Assembly (NCBI RefSeq): GCF_016920785.2 | Contig: NW_024609884.1 | Coordinates: forward strand, 83,574,722-83,638,721 | Length of the DNA stretch: 64,000 nucleotides | DNA from: Ixodes scapularis | Lineage: Eukaryota > Arthropoda > Arachnida > Ixodida > Ixodidae | Reading direction: 5' to 3' | In this document: piece by piece, positions 23,301 through 35,300 of the stretch | Layout: the number at the start of each line of letters is the position of its first letter | Numbering within the stretch: position 1 is the stretch's first letter | The notes under the pieces: model-generated | Told to the model about the DNA's origin: nothing | The model's input: the letters and a program-made list of their open reading frames with translations, nothing else | Databases searched by the model: none | Translations under genes and position numbers: made by a program

Positions 23301-26300
23301 AAACGTCCAAAATCGCGGCCAATATCCTTCCAAACCAAATGCCCAAAAGTAAAAAAAAAGAAAAAAATGTTTATTAATTTTTTTTTATAACATTAAGTTA
23401 CTTTCATTTTTACGCTCCGTTGTTTTGCCAATCTCAGCCTTTCCAGTTCGAAGGAACACCTACCTGCTTGCACGTCTGCTCACTGCAGCACTTTTCGTTG
23501 GCGTTGGAAGCCGGCGAGACAGTTGTAAGTTTTAGTATTGCGTATACGAGTGAACTCAAGCGCTGTGTTTGCGTTAGCTTTGCGTGTTCCACACTGCGTG
23601 TGTGCGGAGCCCAAAATTACGGTCTTCGATGGCGCACGGCGATGAGGCACACGCACAACATGGGACACGCAACTCTAACGCAAACGCACAACGCTTGCGT
23701 TTGCTTCTATGTGCAATACTAAAACTCTTTAGTACCGTAATATCCCGAGTCATCGCCCATCCCCGAGCCATCGCCCACCCCATTTTTTGGGCCAATATCG
23801 ATTTCCGAAAAAACACCGAGTCATCGCCCACCCATTCAAATACCCCAGCGCGGACTCTGCGATCTGCGAACACTCATCCCACCCGAATGACGCGGCCGCG
23901 GACCTTACAGTTGGAGGACGTCCGTGACAAAGTAAAACGAAGGAGGGAAAGACACTTCTTTTTGTTTACGCATTTCCTCCGTGAGCGACCCCAAAGTGGT
24001 CGTGTATCCGTGCGAAAAGAAAACGATGGAGATAACAAAACAAGAGTTTGTTAATGTAACCGCGGAGTGTTAGGTCAAAGTCTGTCTCCGCCGAAGTAAG
24101 GTCACCGCGAACCCGCTCCTTCTTCCCGCCCGTCGCGACCGCGGTTGTGCAATATTTTAGGCAAAGCCAACGCGTAAATAAAGCTTTGCTGGAACGCCCT
24201 ACACAGACGTTTGGAGAGCGTCCCAACCGTGCATTGATAGCCCGCCGTGCGCGGACGCACGTATGTACGCACTAAACAAGAAAGTTGCGCAAGAGCTTGC
24301 AATTGACAAGGCGCCCGACTTGGCCCGACGCCAAAGTATTTGCCAACGCGACCGCCGGCTTTCCCGCTTTCCCAGCATTGCTCTTGGTCGCTTCTCTGGT
24401 CCGCTCGCTCGCTCGCTCGCTCGCTCGTTGCGCCTGGTCGGTTTTTCTATTTTCTTGTAGACTTTTCTTCTTTTTTTTTTACTAACTAGGAGAACATAGT
24501 GGTGACATTCTTTCACGGAACAAACGTTCGCGCTGTATGCAGGTCGGCGGTGTTTCTAGCGCGTATGCAAGCAACAGACTTCGATATAGTAAAATATTCT
24601 TTCGTGAGCATTTTTTTTTATAAAACAATGAAACTAAATCGAGTTTTGAGTTTGATGTATCTCTTCTGCGTCAGCGCTAGGTACGCAAAGAAAAATAGGC
24701 GTTTTTCCCCGCTTTTTTTCAAGTGTTTGTGCTCACCCACCGAGACATGGCCCACCCCACTTTTTTAATGAATTTCAGGCGCTAGGGGGGTGGGCGATGA
24801 CTCGGGATATTACGGTAAGGTACAATCCCATACCGGCTGCAGCACTACGTTGGGACAGTAAAGAGTGTTGTTTGGGTTCGGAAATGACATTTCGCGAGCC
24901 GTGATCGCGCGCAGTTCGGCCGTGCACGCTGAGCAGGAGAATCGGAGGACCCTCACTAGACCACTTCCGGTTTCCGCCGCGGGAGGGCGAGCGTCGAGCT
25001 GGAGACGCGAATAGTGACGCACATGCTAGAGAGTGTTTGACTTGTAGTTAGGCATCAATCAGTGGCTCAGATCTGCTGAAATAGCTCTTAAACTGGAAGA
25101 ACACTTTACATAGCATTCTGGGGCAGTCGAGGAAATTTGACAGCTAGGGACACCCTTGAGGGTGCTCTGACGAACCCAGTGTGAGAACCCATGCACTAAC
25201 CTGTGGTTACCTTTGCCAGGCACAAGCGAGGAGGAAGGTGCTGCCATTTGCATGGCCATCACTGAGAAACTCATGGATTCAGATGTATGGATTTTCTTTG
25301 TTCACATATTTTGTTTTGTTCCGTTCTGTTCGGTACGATTGACCCCCACCGTGCAGCTCATTTAATTGCACCCTTACGTTCTTGTTACATTTCCTTACTA
25401 ACACGAAAGTCCATAGATAAAAAAAAAAATACTATGTTCATTGACAGGTGCATGACCTCTTTCCTATTTCAAAATACTTTTTTGTACTTAAGAAACACAA
25501 CGGCAAAAGTTCGGAGCAGCTAGGACACAGGGCGAAAAGAATGCTCATTCTTCATAGCCCTAAGTAAAATAAAGACAAAAATTTAATGCCTCTGGCATAT
25601 CTCAAAGGCATTCTAAATGCATAGCATTTATAAGGTCTCTTTGCATTTCTCCTTTGCAGGTACAGTAAGGAGGCCACTGCAGGGCACATTGCAATGGTTT
25701 TGTGAACATTAGGGTTGTGCGAATATTTGAAATTTCGAATAGTAGTTCCGAATAATACACTATTCGATATTCGCTTCGAAAAGAACTGCACTATTCGCAT
25801 TTTTCGAAGTGTTGATTGCGGCGGATTAGCCCCGTTGAGTGCGCTTCTCACCACTCACCAGTGAGCTGTGGAGAAGCAATAACCGCGGAAGCGAGTTGCT
25901 TCTCCGCAGCGCACCGGTGCTTGGTAAGAAGCGCACTCAATGGGGTAACCTGCCGCGATAAACACTTGGAAAAGTATGAATATCGTAATTGCGTGCTTGG
26001 AATTAAAGCATACATTCAAAGCGGGAGGGTGCACCTGTGCCGACTGTATTCGAAAATGAATGAAAAGTTTGTGAATGTGTTTATCTACATTGTAGTAAAA
26101 GTTTCAAAATTAAACTGTTAGGCAAGAGATGCCCTTACAGCCTGTGTTCATCATGCACGATTCATTCTTTTTTTAACTCGAGATTAAAGAAATAATATTT
26201 TATTAGCCGGATTTGTAAATTCACTCCTTTGGGTATAGTTGGCCATCTCTACAGGATTCATTTTATGTCAAATCCGTCGTTTACTTGCCATCCCAAGACA

Positions 26301-29300
26301 CCAGACGTTCTGAGGTCACAGTTCATAAATATAGATAGATTAAACTTGGTTTATAAATAAACAAGTGGAACAACCTTCACAAGTTTAGCTGGGTTTTCGT
26401 CTAAGTATTATGCAATGGTAGTGAAAGGCGTGAAAAAACTATTCGACATTTGAATCGAAAATATTCTGGCAAATCCACTATTCGCTTCGAACTCAAAATC
26501 CACTATTCGCACAAGACTAGTGAACACACAAAGTTGTCACAGTGTCACGTGACACTGCAACATAATGTGGCGTCATGATGCCATGTGAAATAGCGGTCTC
26601 ACGCGACATCAAAATGTCACTGACGTTGCAATATCACTTCATGGAGTCACCTGATGTCACGTGACCCGATGGTGTCACAAGACGTAGCCATGCCACATCA
26701 TCGGTACATGTGTATGTTTTTGTTAATTTTTGTATCGATGAAGATGGAGTTTTTCTGCACTTGGTGAGGTGTGCATATGAGCTGCAGTGCCTGTATTATT
26801 TGTGCAATTCTTCATTTGAGGTTACAGGATGAGATAAGTTGTTAAGTTGGCACGCTAAATACATTGAACATTTCTCCAGCCTCGCAGCACACCCCACGTT
26901 GCACTTATTCGTTCTTTGTTCAAGTATTCGCAAAGTGCCGAAAAAGGCAAATATTGAATATTAATAGAATATTAATAATATTTGGTATATTTTTGAATAT
27001 TCGCACACCCCTTATTTATGCAGAATCTATGTAGTGCCTGCCGGAAAAAAAAAAGATAATTGTGCATTTCACTGTTCAAACATAAAGTATCATTGTATAA
27101 AGCTCAGATGCCATCTGATCGGAGTGGCTAGAAGTTGGTATAATCTGCCAAGGTATTTATTTTTATTTATTTGACATACTATTAGTCCAAGTTAAAGGGA
27201 CACTGACAGGGTATTTATGCTCGCCGAGGTTTTTAGTTTTACGTGAAATATGAAAGCTCAACTACCCAGAACAGAATTTGCGGCTCGAAATTCGGTTTCT
27301 TTCCGCCCGAAAACCGCCGATCAAGAACTGGCCGGTTCGAGTCTCGCTCACTCTCTTTTCCGCGGTCACGGGCCGTTTTCTAAGGTATTGATGCGACCAC
27401 CAAATTTAATCAAAGTCGTGGGTCACTGAAGGCACACACTCAATATTAAAAATAGAAAAAATATGAAATTCATTTTTTGTGGCTTCTAAAAAGCTGCAAA
27501 TACGTTGATTGAAAAAAAAGTTCCACAGACAACCGGAAGCATTCTGTGCGTGCGTCGCTTCGCGTATCGTGGGACTCGTGGGGACGGCGATGGCAGCGGA
27601 CGACGACGGGCGTGGGACCCCTATTTCAGAACTGTCGTTCGCGGTACCGGCGAATTTTGTCTGCCCTTAAAAGAGAAATTTTGGACTGATCAAAAGAATT
27701 GGTATTCATCCCGTACGACACGCCCGACCACCAAGCCGATTTGCACGAAGACGTCACCGAGCCGTCGCTCCCTTCTCGTTGCTGAAGACATCGCTGGCGC
27801 AAACGTCAAGCACGACGTGTCTACTTCGAGTTGAATATGCACGCGCACGATTTCTTTACTAGGTGCAAATGTCGCCAATGCGTGGTGCTTCCCGACTTCG
27901 ACGCGGGAGTGCTTTTGCTAGAGGAAAATCGGCAGCAAACTTTCCAACTTACAGTTTATCGGCTGAATTATTACTAAGGAAAGAGATCTACCAGAAAAGA
28001 GATGCTTCAGTAGTTCAGTGGGAAAGACGTCCGCTTTACACGCGGTAGGCCGGGTTCAATCCCAGCCTACCGCGTTTTTTTTTTTGTTTTTTTTTTAACA
28101 TTTTTCGATGTTTACATTTCTTCTTTTTTTTTTTTTTACAATTATCACTGAAGAAAAAAAAAATAACAAACAAATGTTGTGGACGACACGTCGCTGAATT
28201 AAATGGTATGGGATTTCCTTTTTGACACCTGCGAACTCAATGTAATCGCTTTCCACAAAATGCAAGGAGCATATAAATCAGGTAGCGTCCGCTTTCCGAG
28301 GTGCCCGTAAATGGTCTACAGGAATTGCAGCCAGTCATTGGTCCCGATCTCGTTGATCTTTGGGAAACTCTGTCGCACAATGCCACTTTTTTTTTCGGAC
28401 GCAGGACATGTGAGCCAGCTCTTCACGCAACATCTTGGGTGTATTCTTTTCGGAGCCGATCATGGAAATTCATCACGGGCACTCACTAATCATCTCCAAC
28501 TCCTCAATGTACAAAAAAACTCATCTTGGAGTACATAACAACGAGCGGAACATGTATAACTGCAAAAGAATCGCACGGCGAACAGTTCCCGTACGCCGCA
28601 TGTCGTCTGCTACGGAAAAAAGAAAAAAAAACAAAAAAACACGGTTGGGTGTAGCCACGTGACTTCCGCCACTTACTCTCTTCTCTCCACTTCTCCGACC
28701 TCCGTCGGGTTTCGGTTTCGAGCAGTTGCGTTTTTTGGCTTTATTAAAAAAATATGCTACTTTGTTGCAAAATATTAATTGGGTAGTCCTCCGACACCAT
28801 AATAAAGCGCCTGGCAAAATATGAAAAAAAAATTTTGGGGGGTGTCAGTGTCCCTTTAAGGACTTCAATAGCAGTGGTAATTACAAAAACTTTTGAAAAG
28901 CTAGAGAAAATAAAAAGCAATCAAAGCACATGCAGAAACGCTGGTACATAAAATATAAACAATAAGCGGGATCCAATGCACAAACAAGTATATATATTGG
29001 CATATAAAAAATAGTTGTGTTGTGTTGAAATAAAATGAAAACAACTCAGAATCATGGAGTGAAACAACATTATTGGAGAGTACATTCCATTCTCGCACTG
29101 TGCGTGGGAAAAAGGAAAATTTGAAACAATCTTTATTGAACGAGAATTCATACAAGTAATGTGAGTGCTTGTTCCGAGCGATACGCGCCTTATGAAATGT
29201 CACGTAAGTTTATGGGCCTATGAGCGGGGACTCCGAAAGAATAATGAAAAGAAACTTCAAGTGCTTGTTTCTTCGTCTTGACTCAAGGGAGGGAAGATTA

Positions 29301-32300
29301 GATAGAGCGTACAGCTCTGTTGATGAAGCTAGTTTACGATACTTCGAAAAAATAAAACGTAAGGCTACTCATTGCATGCGTTCAAGATCAAGAATAAGGT
29401 TTTTCGTGTGCGGGTCCCATATTTCAGACGCATACACTAACAGAGGCCATATCAGCATTTTATAAGCAAACAGTTTTGTTTCAGTGGTTGCCAATTTTAA
29501 AGACCACCGTAAGAAGGCCAGTCTTGTATTAGCCTTTTTACTGTATTGATATTGGTTACATGCACGTTCCATCGAAGATCACTGGTAATAGTAATGCCAA
29601 GGTATTTGTTACTATCAATTCTTTTCAAAAGAACACCATAGAGACAGTAAGAGTATATATTGGTTTTAGCTTGTGTGTGATGGACATACAGATCGTTTTT
29701 CCTTTATTAAAGGGACTCTGGAACAACTTTTTGACTGGTTTTTAATTTGCACCGATCCTGAGTGCACTGAACGTAGTAACTTAATGAAACTTTTCTTTTC
29801 TCAAATTTCGCTTTATTTTAAAAGTTATAGGCAAACTAGAATTACAAAAACAAGCAAAAAATAACCTCCTTCATGACGTCGTAGGTCCTGGCTTGAGTGG
29901 CCGTGAACTAGAGGAGGAGTAGTGAGCTCATCGAGCGCTCACGGCTGCCACACTCCGTGTCGACGGCTCGAGAGGGCGCCACTAAAGCACGTGTTGGATA
30001 GGCTATATGAAGCGGGCGGCCAGGGCAGCTCGCATTGCGTTTGCTGCACGGTTAAAGACTAATTCGGCATAACGCTTCATTGGCCACAAACGACAGCAAA
30101 CACGGGATAAATATCAGTTCGGAAGGGGAGCCACTTCGCGCAGCCATACCGCCAAATGGCAAAATCGCCAGCCAGCCCGCGCCGAAAGCCTTCGGAACGC
30201 TCGGAACCAGTCAGATCCTCGAGTTGGTATACGACCGCAGCGCCACCGCGTACATTCGGGACCTTTCTGCGCTCACCGTTTGTCGGCGCCTCATCCCACT
30301 AGCCCTTTCTAGTATGCGCCATTTTTTCTGCCATTTGATGGCGGGTATGTCGACGGGTCATTTCTTGTTTCCGTACTTTATAAACTGCATTTGTTTTTTT
30401 GCTGACCTAAAATACTAAACAAAAACTACTTTTATACATAATTTAAACGGCTTGCGACACTTATATGTTGTATCTTGACAAAAAAAAAATTTTAGCGGTT
30501 CTGACCAGTAGTAAGCCCAGGACCAAAGACGTCACATATTGCGCGCTTTCGGCAACGAGGGTCGCCCTCGTAGGTGGAGGAGGTTTCCGCGTCGTCTGGT
30601 TAAAATATGACGCACTGATATTTAGTTATTCTCTCCGTGCCCGCTGGCTCGCCCGAACCCCAAGAGACGTGGAAACCGCAAAAAAGGTAGACGCTTAAAT
30701 ATGATTGCAAGGCCCCTTTAAGAGACATTTCCCATTTCCTGCACCATTTCTGAATTTTATGTAGAGACACACTTAGAATTATTTGGTCAGACGCAGTTAG
30801 GACGTTGGTGTACAAAACTCAATCATCTGCAAAGAGCCTAGCTTGCACCAGGTGTCGTTTATCGGATCATTTGTAAAAATTAGAAAGAGTAGGGGTTCCT
30901 GTAAAAGTATAAAGTAAGCTTTGTAAAAACTTACCGTAAAATACCGGGTGAGCACCCACCCTATCTAGACATGGGCGCTTGTCTGGCTAAATCGGGCGGT
31001 CGTATAATTTGCAGAATTCCCAAGTTTCGGAAATGTTAATAGAGGGCGCTGGGACGACGTGGGCGCTTCTGTGGTATTTTAAGGTAGGTTGCTGAAGTAA
31101 ATGGCTGAAGGAGAAGAACTTGATTTGTCTATGCGAGAATGACATCTGGCAGCAGGAACAGACGTGCTCTGTCTGTTTCTTGCTGCATTTCTCAGATGGT
31201 GCATCTGGCGACTTGCTTTACCCTCCGTTTGTTCGTGCTGGCAAGTTCTAAAATCCTCCCATCATTTTCTTCTTTTCTCACATTCAATGAGGGGGATTAA
31301 TGGCCGAGTGTGTTAATGCGCCGGAGCATGTGGAGCGAAAGCTAGCACTGCAGAACCCAAGGATCCTGGGCTCATTCCTCACCCCTGTCCATTTCGATTT
31401 GGACAAGCATTGTATTGGCGTGCAGTCGTGTATCACTACTGCGTGATGCACGTTGAAGACCCCAGGCTAGCTATGGTACTGCACTGGCTAGATTTCTTAT
31501 CTACGGTGGAGACATTGTACGCCCATTGGGGCAGCTGAATAACTTTCTGCTATCTAAACGTGCACACAACACAATTACTTACATTCATTGTGAAATGAAC
31601 CAGATGAGTATGGGAAATAATTATATTGCTTGGGGTCACGGAGACATAGAAGACAATGTTGCAGAGAGCTGGATTCGCTCTCTTCAGAACATGCCATCTT
31701 CCAGCGTGTTCACAGTTTGTGAAATGATTCCCTCGTCGAACTGTGATTTGCCGACCTGCTGAAACTATTTGTTGAGTGTCTGAACTCTTGGCCCCAGGCA
31801 TTTGTGATCCTGGCCACCCACTTTGACCTGATGACCCAGATGGAGTCCATGTACCGTAACGTCACCAAGCAAGTCCGAGCTTTCTTATTTTAATCAAAGT
31901 TTTTCACCCCTGTAATGTTTGGGATATTTGAGCGCAGTTAGGAAAGTCATGAGTCGTCAGGACATATGGCCAAACCTTTGGAAGAGGTGGGGGAAACTGG
32001 CAGAGATTTTTACCCTATTGCTTTCTGTGATGTGCATGCTTTTACTTTGTTCCACTTTACCGGTAATGTTACCAGTACCAAGTTGGGAATGGTGCAAATA
32101 TCCATTGACCATCCAAATAAAACTTCTGTCTGTGGTCCTAGACTGCAAAAGGTTGCTGCCAAAATTGGGAGTGCACCATAACCACCATTCATAGCTCGGG
32201 GTTGGGGTTGGCAAACCGCAGCTCTTGATGTGCCGAGTTGTGGTTCTACAGTCGACCATCTTTGTCTGAGGGGTCGGCAAAACTTTTGAATGTACAATTC

Positions 32301-35300
32301 TGTTTGCTGTAAAGATTGAGCGTGAAAAATCGTGTCATAAAATATAATGCGACCCGTATCACATTGCGCTGCACCTGCGCAACATAGGGGCCATTTCTGT
32401 GCACTTCCGTTAGTCTCACCACAGATTTCTCCCCAGGAATTTTTAGGGGTTGACATAACCACCATGCGAGCGGTGATAGGGAAGGGGGGAGGGGGGGTAG
32501 TTTGCAGTGCATTACGATCTGGCTTGTCGACAGAATGCATTTTGCATAGGCTCTCTGACTTTGCGGCCCTCTGAGTGGTGTCACGCTGCGGTGATAAAAC
32601 AAAACCAAATTGCCTTGGGAAAAAAAACAAAAAAGAAGGAGGAGGAGGAGGAGGAGGAGGAGGAGGAGGAGGAGGAGGAGGAGGGGGGGGAAAGGCGGGG
32701 AGCGAGCGAAGAGGCAAAGATAAAGCAAGCCACGGCGCAAGTAAACATTGAGCAAGAAAAGTCCCCTCGGCTGTCTGCTGTCTGCCACTCGCTGCCTGCG
32801 GAGAGAGCGTGGTGTGCGTTTGTCGTGTTTGTTTATTTTGTGTTTCTCCTCGGCCAAGCACCCGCCCCGCCCCCCCCCCCCCCCCCCCTCGCCGTCCCCG
32901 CACTGCCGGCGGCGCTCTGCAGCTCCGCTCTCCTTGTTTGAAAGACTGGCGGTAGGGGGCGATGCGGTGACACGCGATAACGTGGCGGTGCAGGCCTGCT
33001 AAGTGCAACGGTCTGCAGCCATGTGCGCAGGCAAAATCATATCATCATCCTGTGGCATAATTGAGCTGTGAGCGGTCAGTCGGAGCGGTGAGCGGTCAGT
33101 CGGAGCGGTGGGCAGCAAAGCCCCTGCTGCCCGCCGTGGGGAGAACCCCGTCTCCCTGCTATTGTGGCGTCACGGGAGGGAGGTTACACATTTGACATAC
33201 TGCAGACCGCCCGTCTAGACCAAGACGAAAGTTGGCTGACATAATCGAGGATTTTGGGCTCACCCCCACTGAGACTTGGAAAGAATTTGGGCGAAGATCG
33301 GCATGCTTGTCAAACAGCTTTCCAGTGAGCGAAAATGGGATGCAAAGGGGGATCAATGGCCGAGTGGGCTAGCACACCAGTTCAGAGCATATGGAGCAAA
33401 TGCTCACGCTGCAGAACCCCAGCCTGTTTCGATCTGGATGAGCATCGTACCAGCGTGCGATCGTGTATCACTACTGTGTGGTGCACGTTAAAGACCCCAG
33501 GCTAGCGGTCGTACTGCGCACTGGCTAAATTTCTCATCTACAGCTGGGAGACAAGTTGATCGTTGAAGCAGACTAAGTTCTAGGCTGTGTAAACATACAC
33601 ACACCCCAATTTTTTTAAAGGGGAGGCAAAAAAACTTGTCTTATAAAAAAAAGAAGAGATTCATTTTTCACGAGTTTAGGCAATCCAAGACCACCAAAGT
33701 AAAGTCTGCAACCCTTTTTTTGTCCCGGCATGATAACCGAGGAGCGGGGGAAAAATGGAAAGTACAACACAGAGCTTGGAGCTTCGTGTTTACCGCCCCG
33801 ATTTTTTCCCCGCTGCTGGGTTACCATATCGGTATTGAATCAGCTAGCCTGCACACTTGCTTTTTTTTTTTCCCTGTCTCATCTAACAGCCTGTACAGAG
33901 CATTAATGGAAATGTTTACTGGGACCCTGTTTTCTCTTTTTCTTTTTTTCTACCATCTTATATAAAATGTAGTGACGCACGTGGTTTAATGTACTATTTT
34001 TCACAAAGGCCAGTATTTTTGCTAGGCAGATTGCAACAGTAGTATCAGCATAAAAATCGCAGCAACACGGAAAAACTCGCAGAAGTCCATCAACTTCTCC
34101 CTCTTTTTTCCTTTTCTTTTTTACTCGAGCTGCCCTGGTTTTTTTGCCTGATGTGCTCAAGATGCACAATATGCTTCGGTGGTGTGTTGTCGAAAGAGGA
34201 ATTAATTGATTGCAGTGAGTCAACCATTCATGGCCTCTGTTGTTGACAGAGTTGGTGCAGGTGCCTATATCACCCATCCATCTCCCGCCTTGCTCATACC
34301 GCTGATGCAGTGAACTACCAGAATCAAGAGGCCGTGCACAAGCAAACGAAACCAACATTACTATATCCTATGTTAAAATAAAGCAAATTGAGTGCAAGTG
34401 CAACAAAAGAGCTTCCTCGGGAGTTTTTTTCGAAGAAAACGGCCCGACATCGCTTGGAGCTTGGAGCTGCATGGTGCTGAACTATCGGGAAATAACATTT
34501 TATTTTTTCCTCAACGCCCAGTACTTTAGGTTTCATTTTTGTCAAATATTTTCTCTACTTTTGAAAACTGTTTTTGTTATAACCACAGCCACACTTGGAA
34601 TTTAATCATTAGAAGTGGGTTCAGATTGCATTGGAAGTATACAAATAGGAGCCCAAAATGAACACAAGTTTGGTTTTTGTGTTTTCGGATAAATTCGAGA
34701 AACACTCTTTAAGATACCGGCTAAACTTCCAGTTGTGCCGTGGTATCCAGGAGGGGAATCCACGAGAAATAAATATGTACAGGCCCGAATACAAAGCGCA
34801 TCATTACACCGCAGAATTGTACATTATCAACGGTGCAAAGACATCTCACTGTCTCCGCCTGTGGGGCAGTCCAGCAAATAGCCAGGCCTCGTCAGTCTGG
34901 AAGCTCTTGACGTCCCTTTCAATTTAATTGGAGGGGAGTGTAATTACAGTCACCTCGCCGGTGCAAAGACCAAGCCCCTCTTTGTCTCGCAGTTTCCACA
35001 TGCAGGTCGAGACTGAGGAAAACGAGGGATGCTTGAAGCTGCAGTGCACCCATCGACTTGCCAAGGGAGCATGCATGGACCGCAAATATGGTAGGCATTC
35101 CACACCGGGGCCATTTGCGTCAAGCAGAGAGTCGCCGGACTCATCTATGTGAGATGAATATAGATACCACCCGTGATTATAGTTGGGCAAAGATTTAAAT
35201 TTTTGAACAGAGGTTTAGAATAATATACTATTTGATATGAACCTTAATATTCATACTTTTTGAAGTGTTGGCAATGTCACGGTTGATGCCAGTTATCCTC

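Larger units (their letters stand above)
22036..25219 (+). other. MSH4 intron, 3184 nt
   Basis: Contains a TA-flanked element (23735-24815) and dispersed repeat copy 2 (25040-25200). A single TTAA-type end (TTAAAGGGATTGTTCGCGG at 22478) has no visible partner. The 22500-23400 part is AT rich with nothing recognised. Confidence 0.75.
27145..30930 (-). mobile_element. Non-LTR retrotransposon (CR1/jockey-like) 3' part, interrupted twice
   Basis: On the minus strand the order is an RT active-site region ARLFADD near 30825, LYTNV, WCRKWEMSL, KYLGITITSDLRWNVHV (about 29580), YASEIWDPHTKNLI, and FPRTVREWNVLSN. An AAAT-type tail follows at 27145-27165. Frameshifts and stops show it is dead. Two TTAA elements (27196-28855 and 29711-30717) inserted later. 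Confidence 0.85.
25285..31797 (+). other. MSH4 intron, 6513 nt
   Basis: Holds a GTGCGAATATT foldback element (25706-27012), a minus-strand LINE (27145-30930) interrupted by two TTAA elements, a MITE (30934-31084) and a SINE-like copy (31290-31510). Confidence 0.8.
31869..34992 (+). other. MSH4 GC-AG intron, 3124 nt
   Basis: Donor gcaagt, acceptor tctcgcag. Contents: a GGGGTCGGCAAA-type hAT-like end near 32265 (weak), a (GGA)n tract (32635-32683), a poly-C run (32869-32888), a 20-bp tandem duplication (33068-33108) and SINE-like copy 2 (33343-33545). Nothing is recognised in 33600-34990. Confidence 0.8.

Noticed and set aside
32165..32590. hAT element with GGGGTCGGCAAA and GCGGCCCTCTGAG words
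   Set aside because: The words resemble hAT ends but no consistent terminal pair or 8-bp duplication could be fixed.
32010..33008. 332-codon minus-strand frame, and the 203-codon frame at 32246-32857
   Set aside because: Both owe their length to the (GGA)n and poly-C tracts, giving long poly-Pro or poly-Leu. They sit within an MSH4 intron and show no domain.
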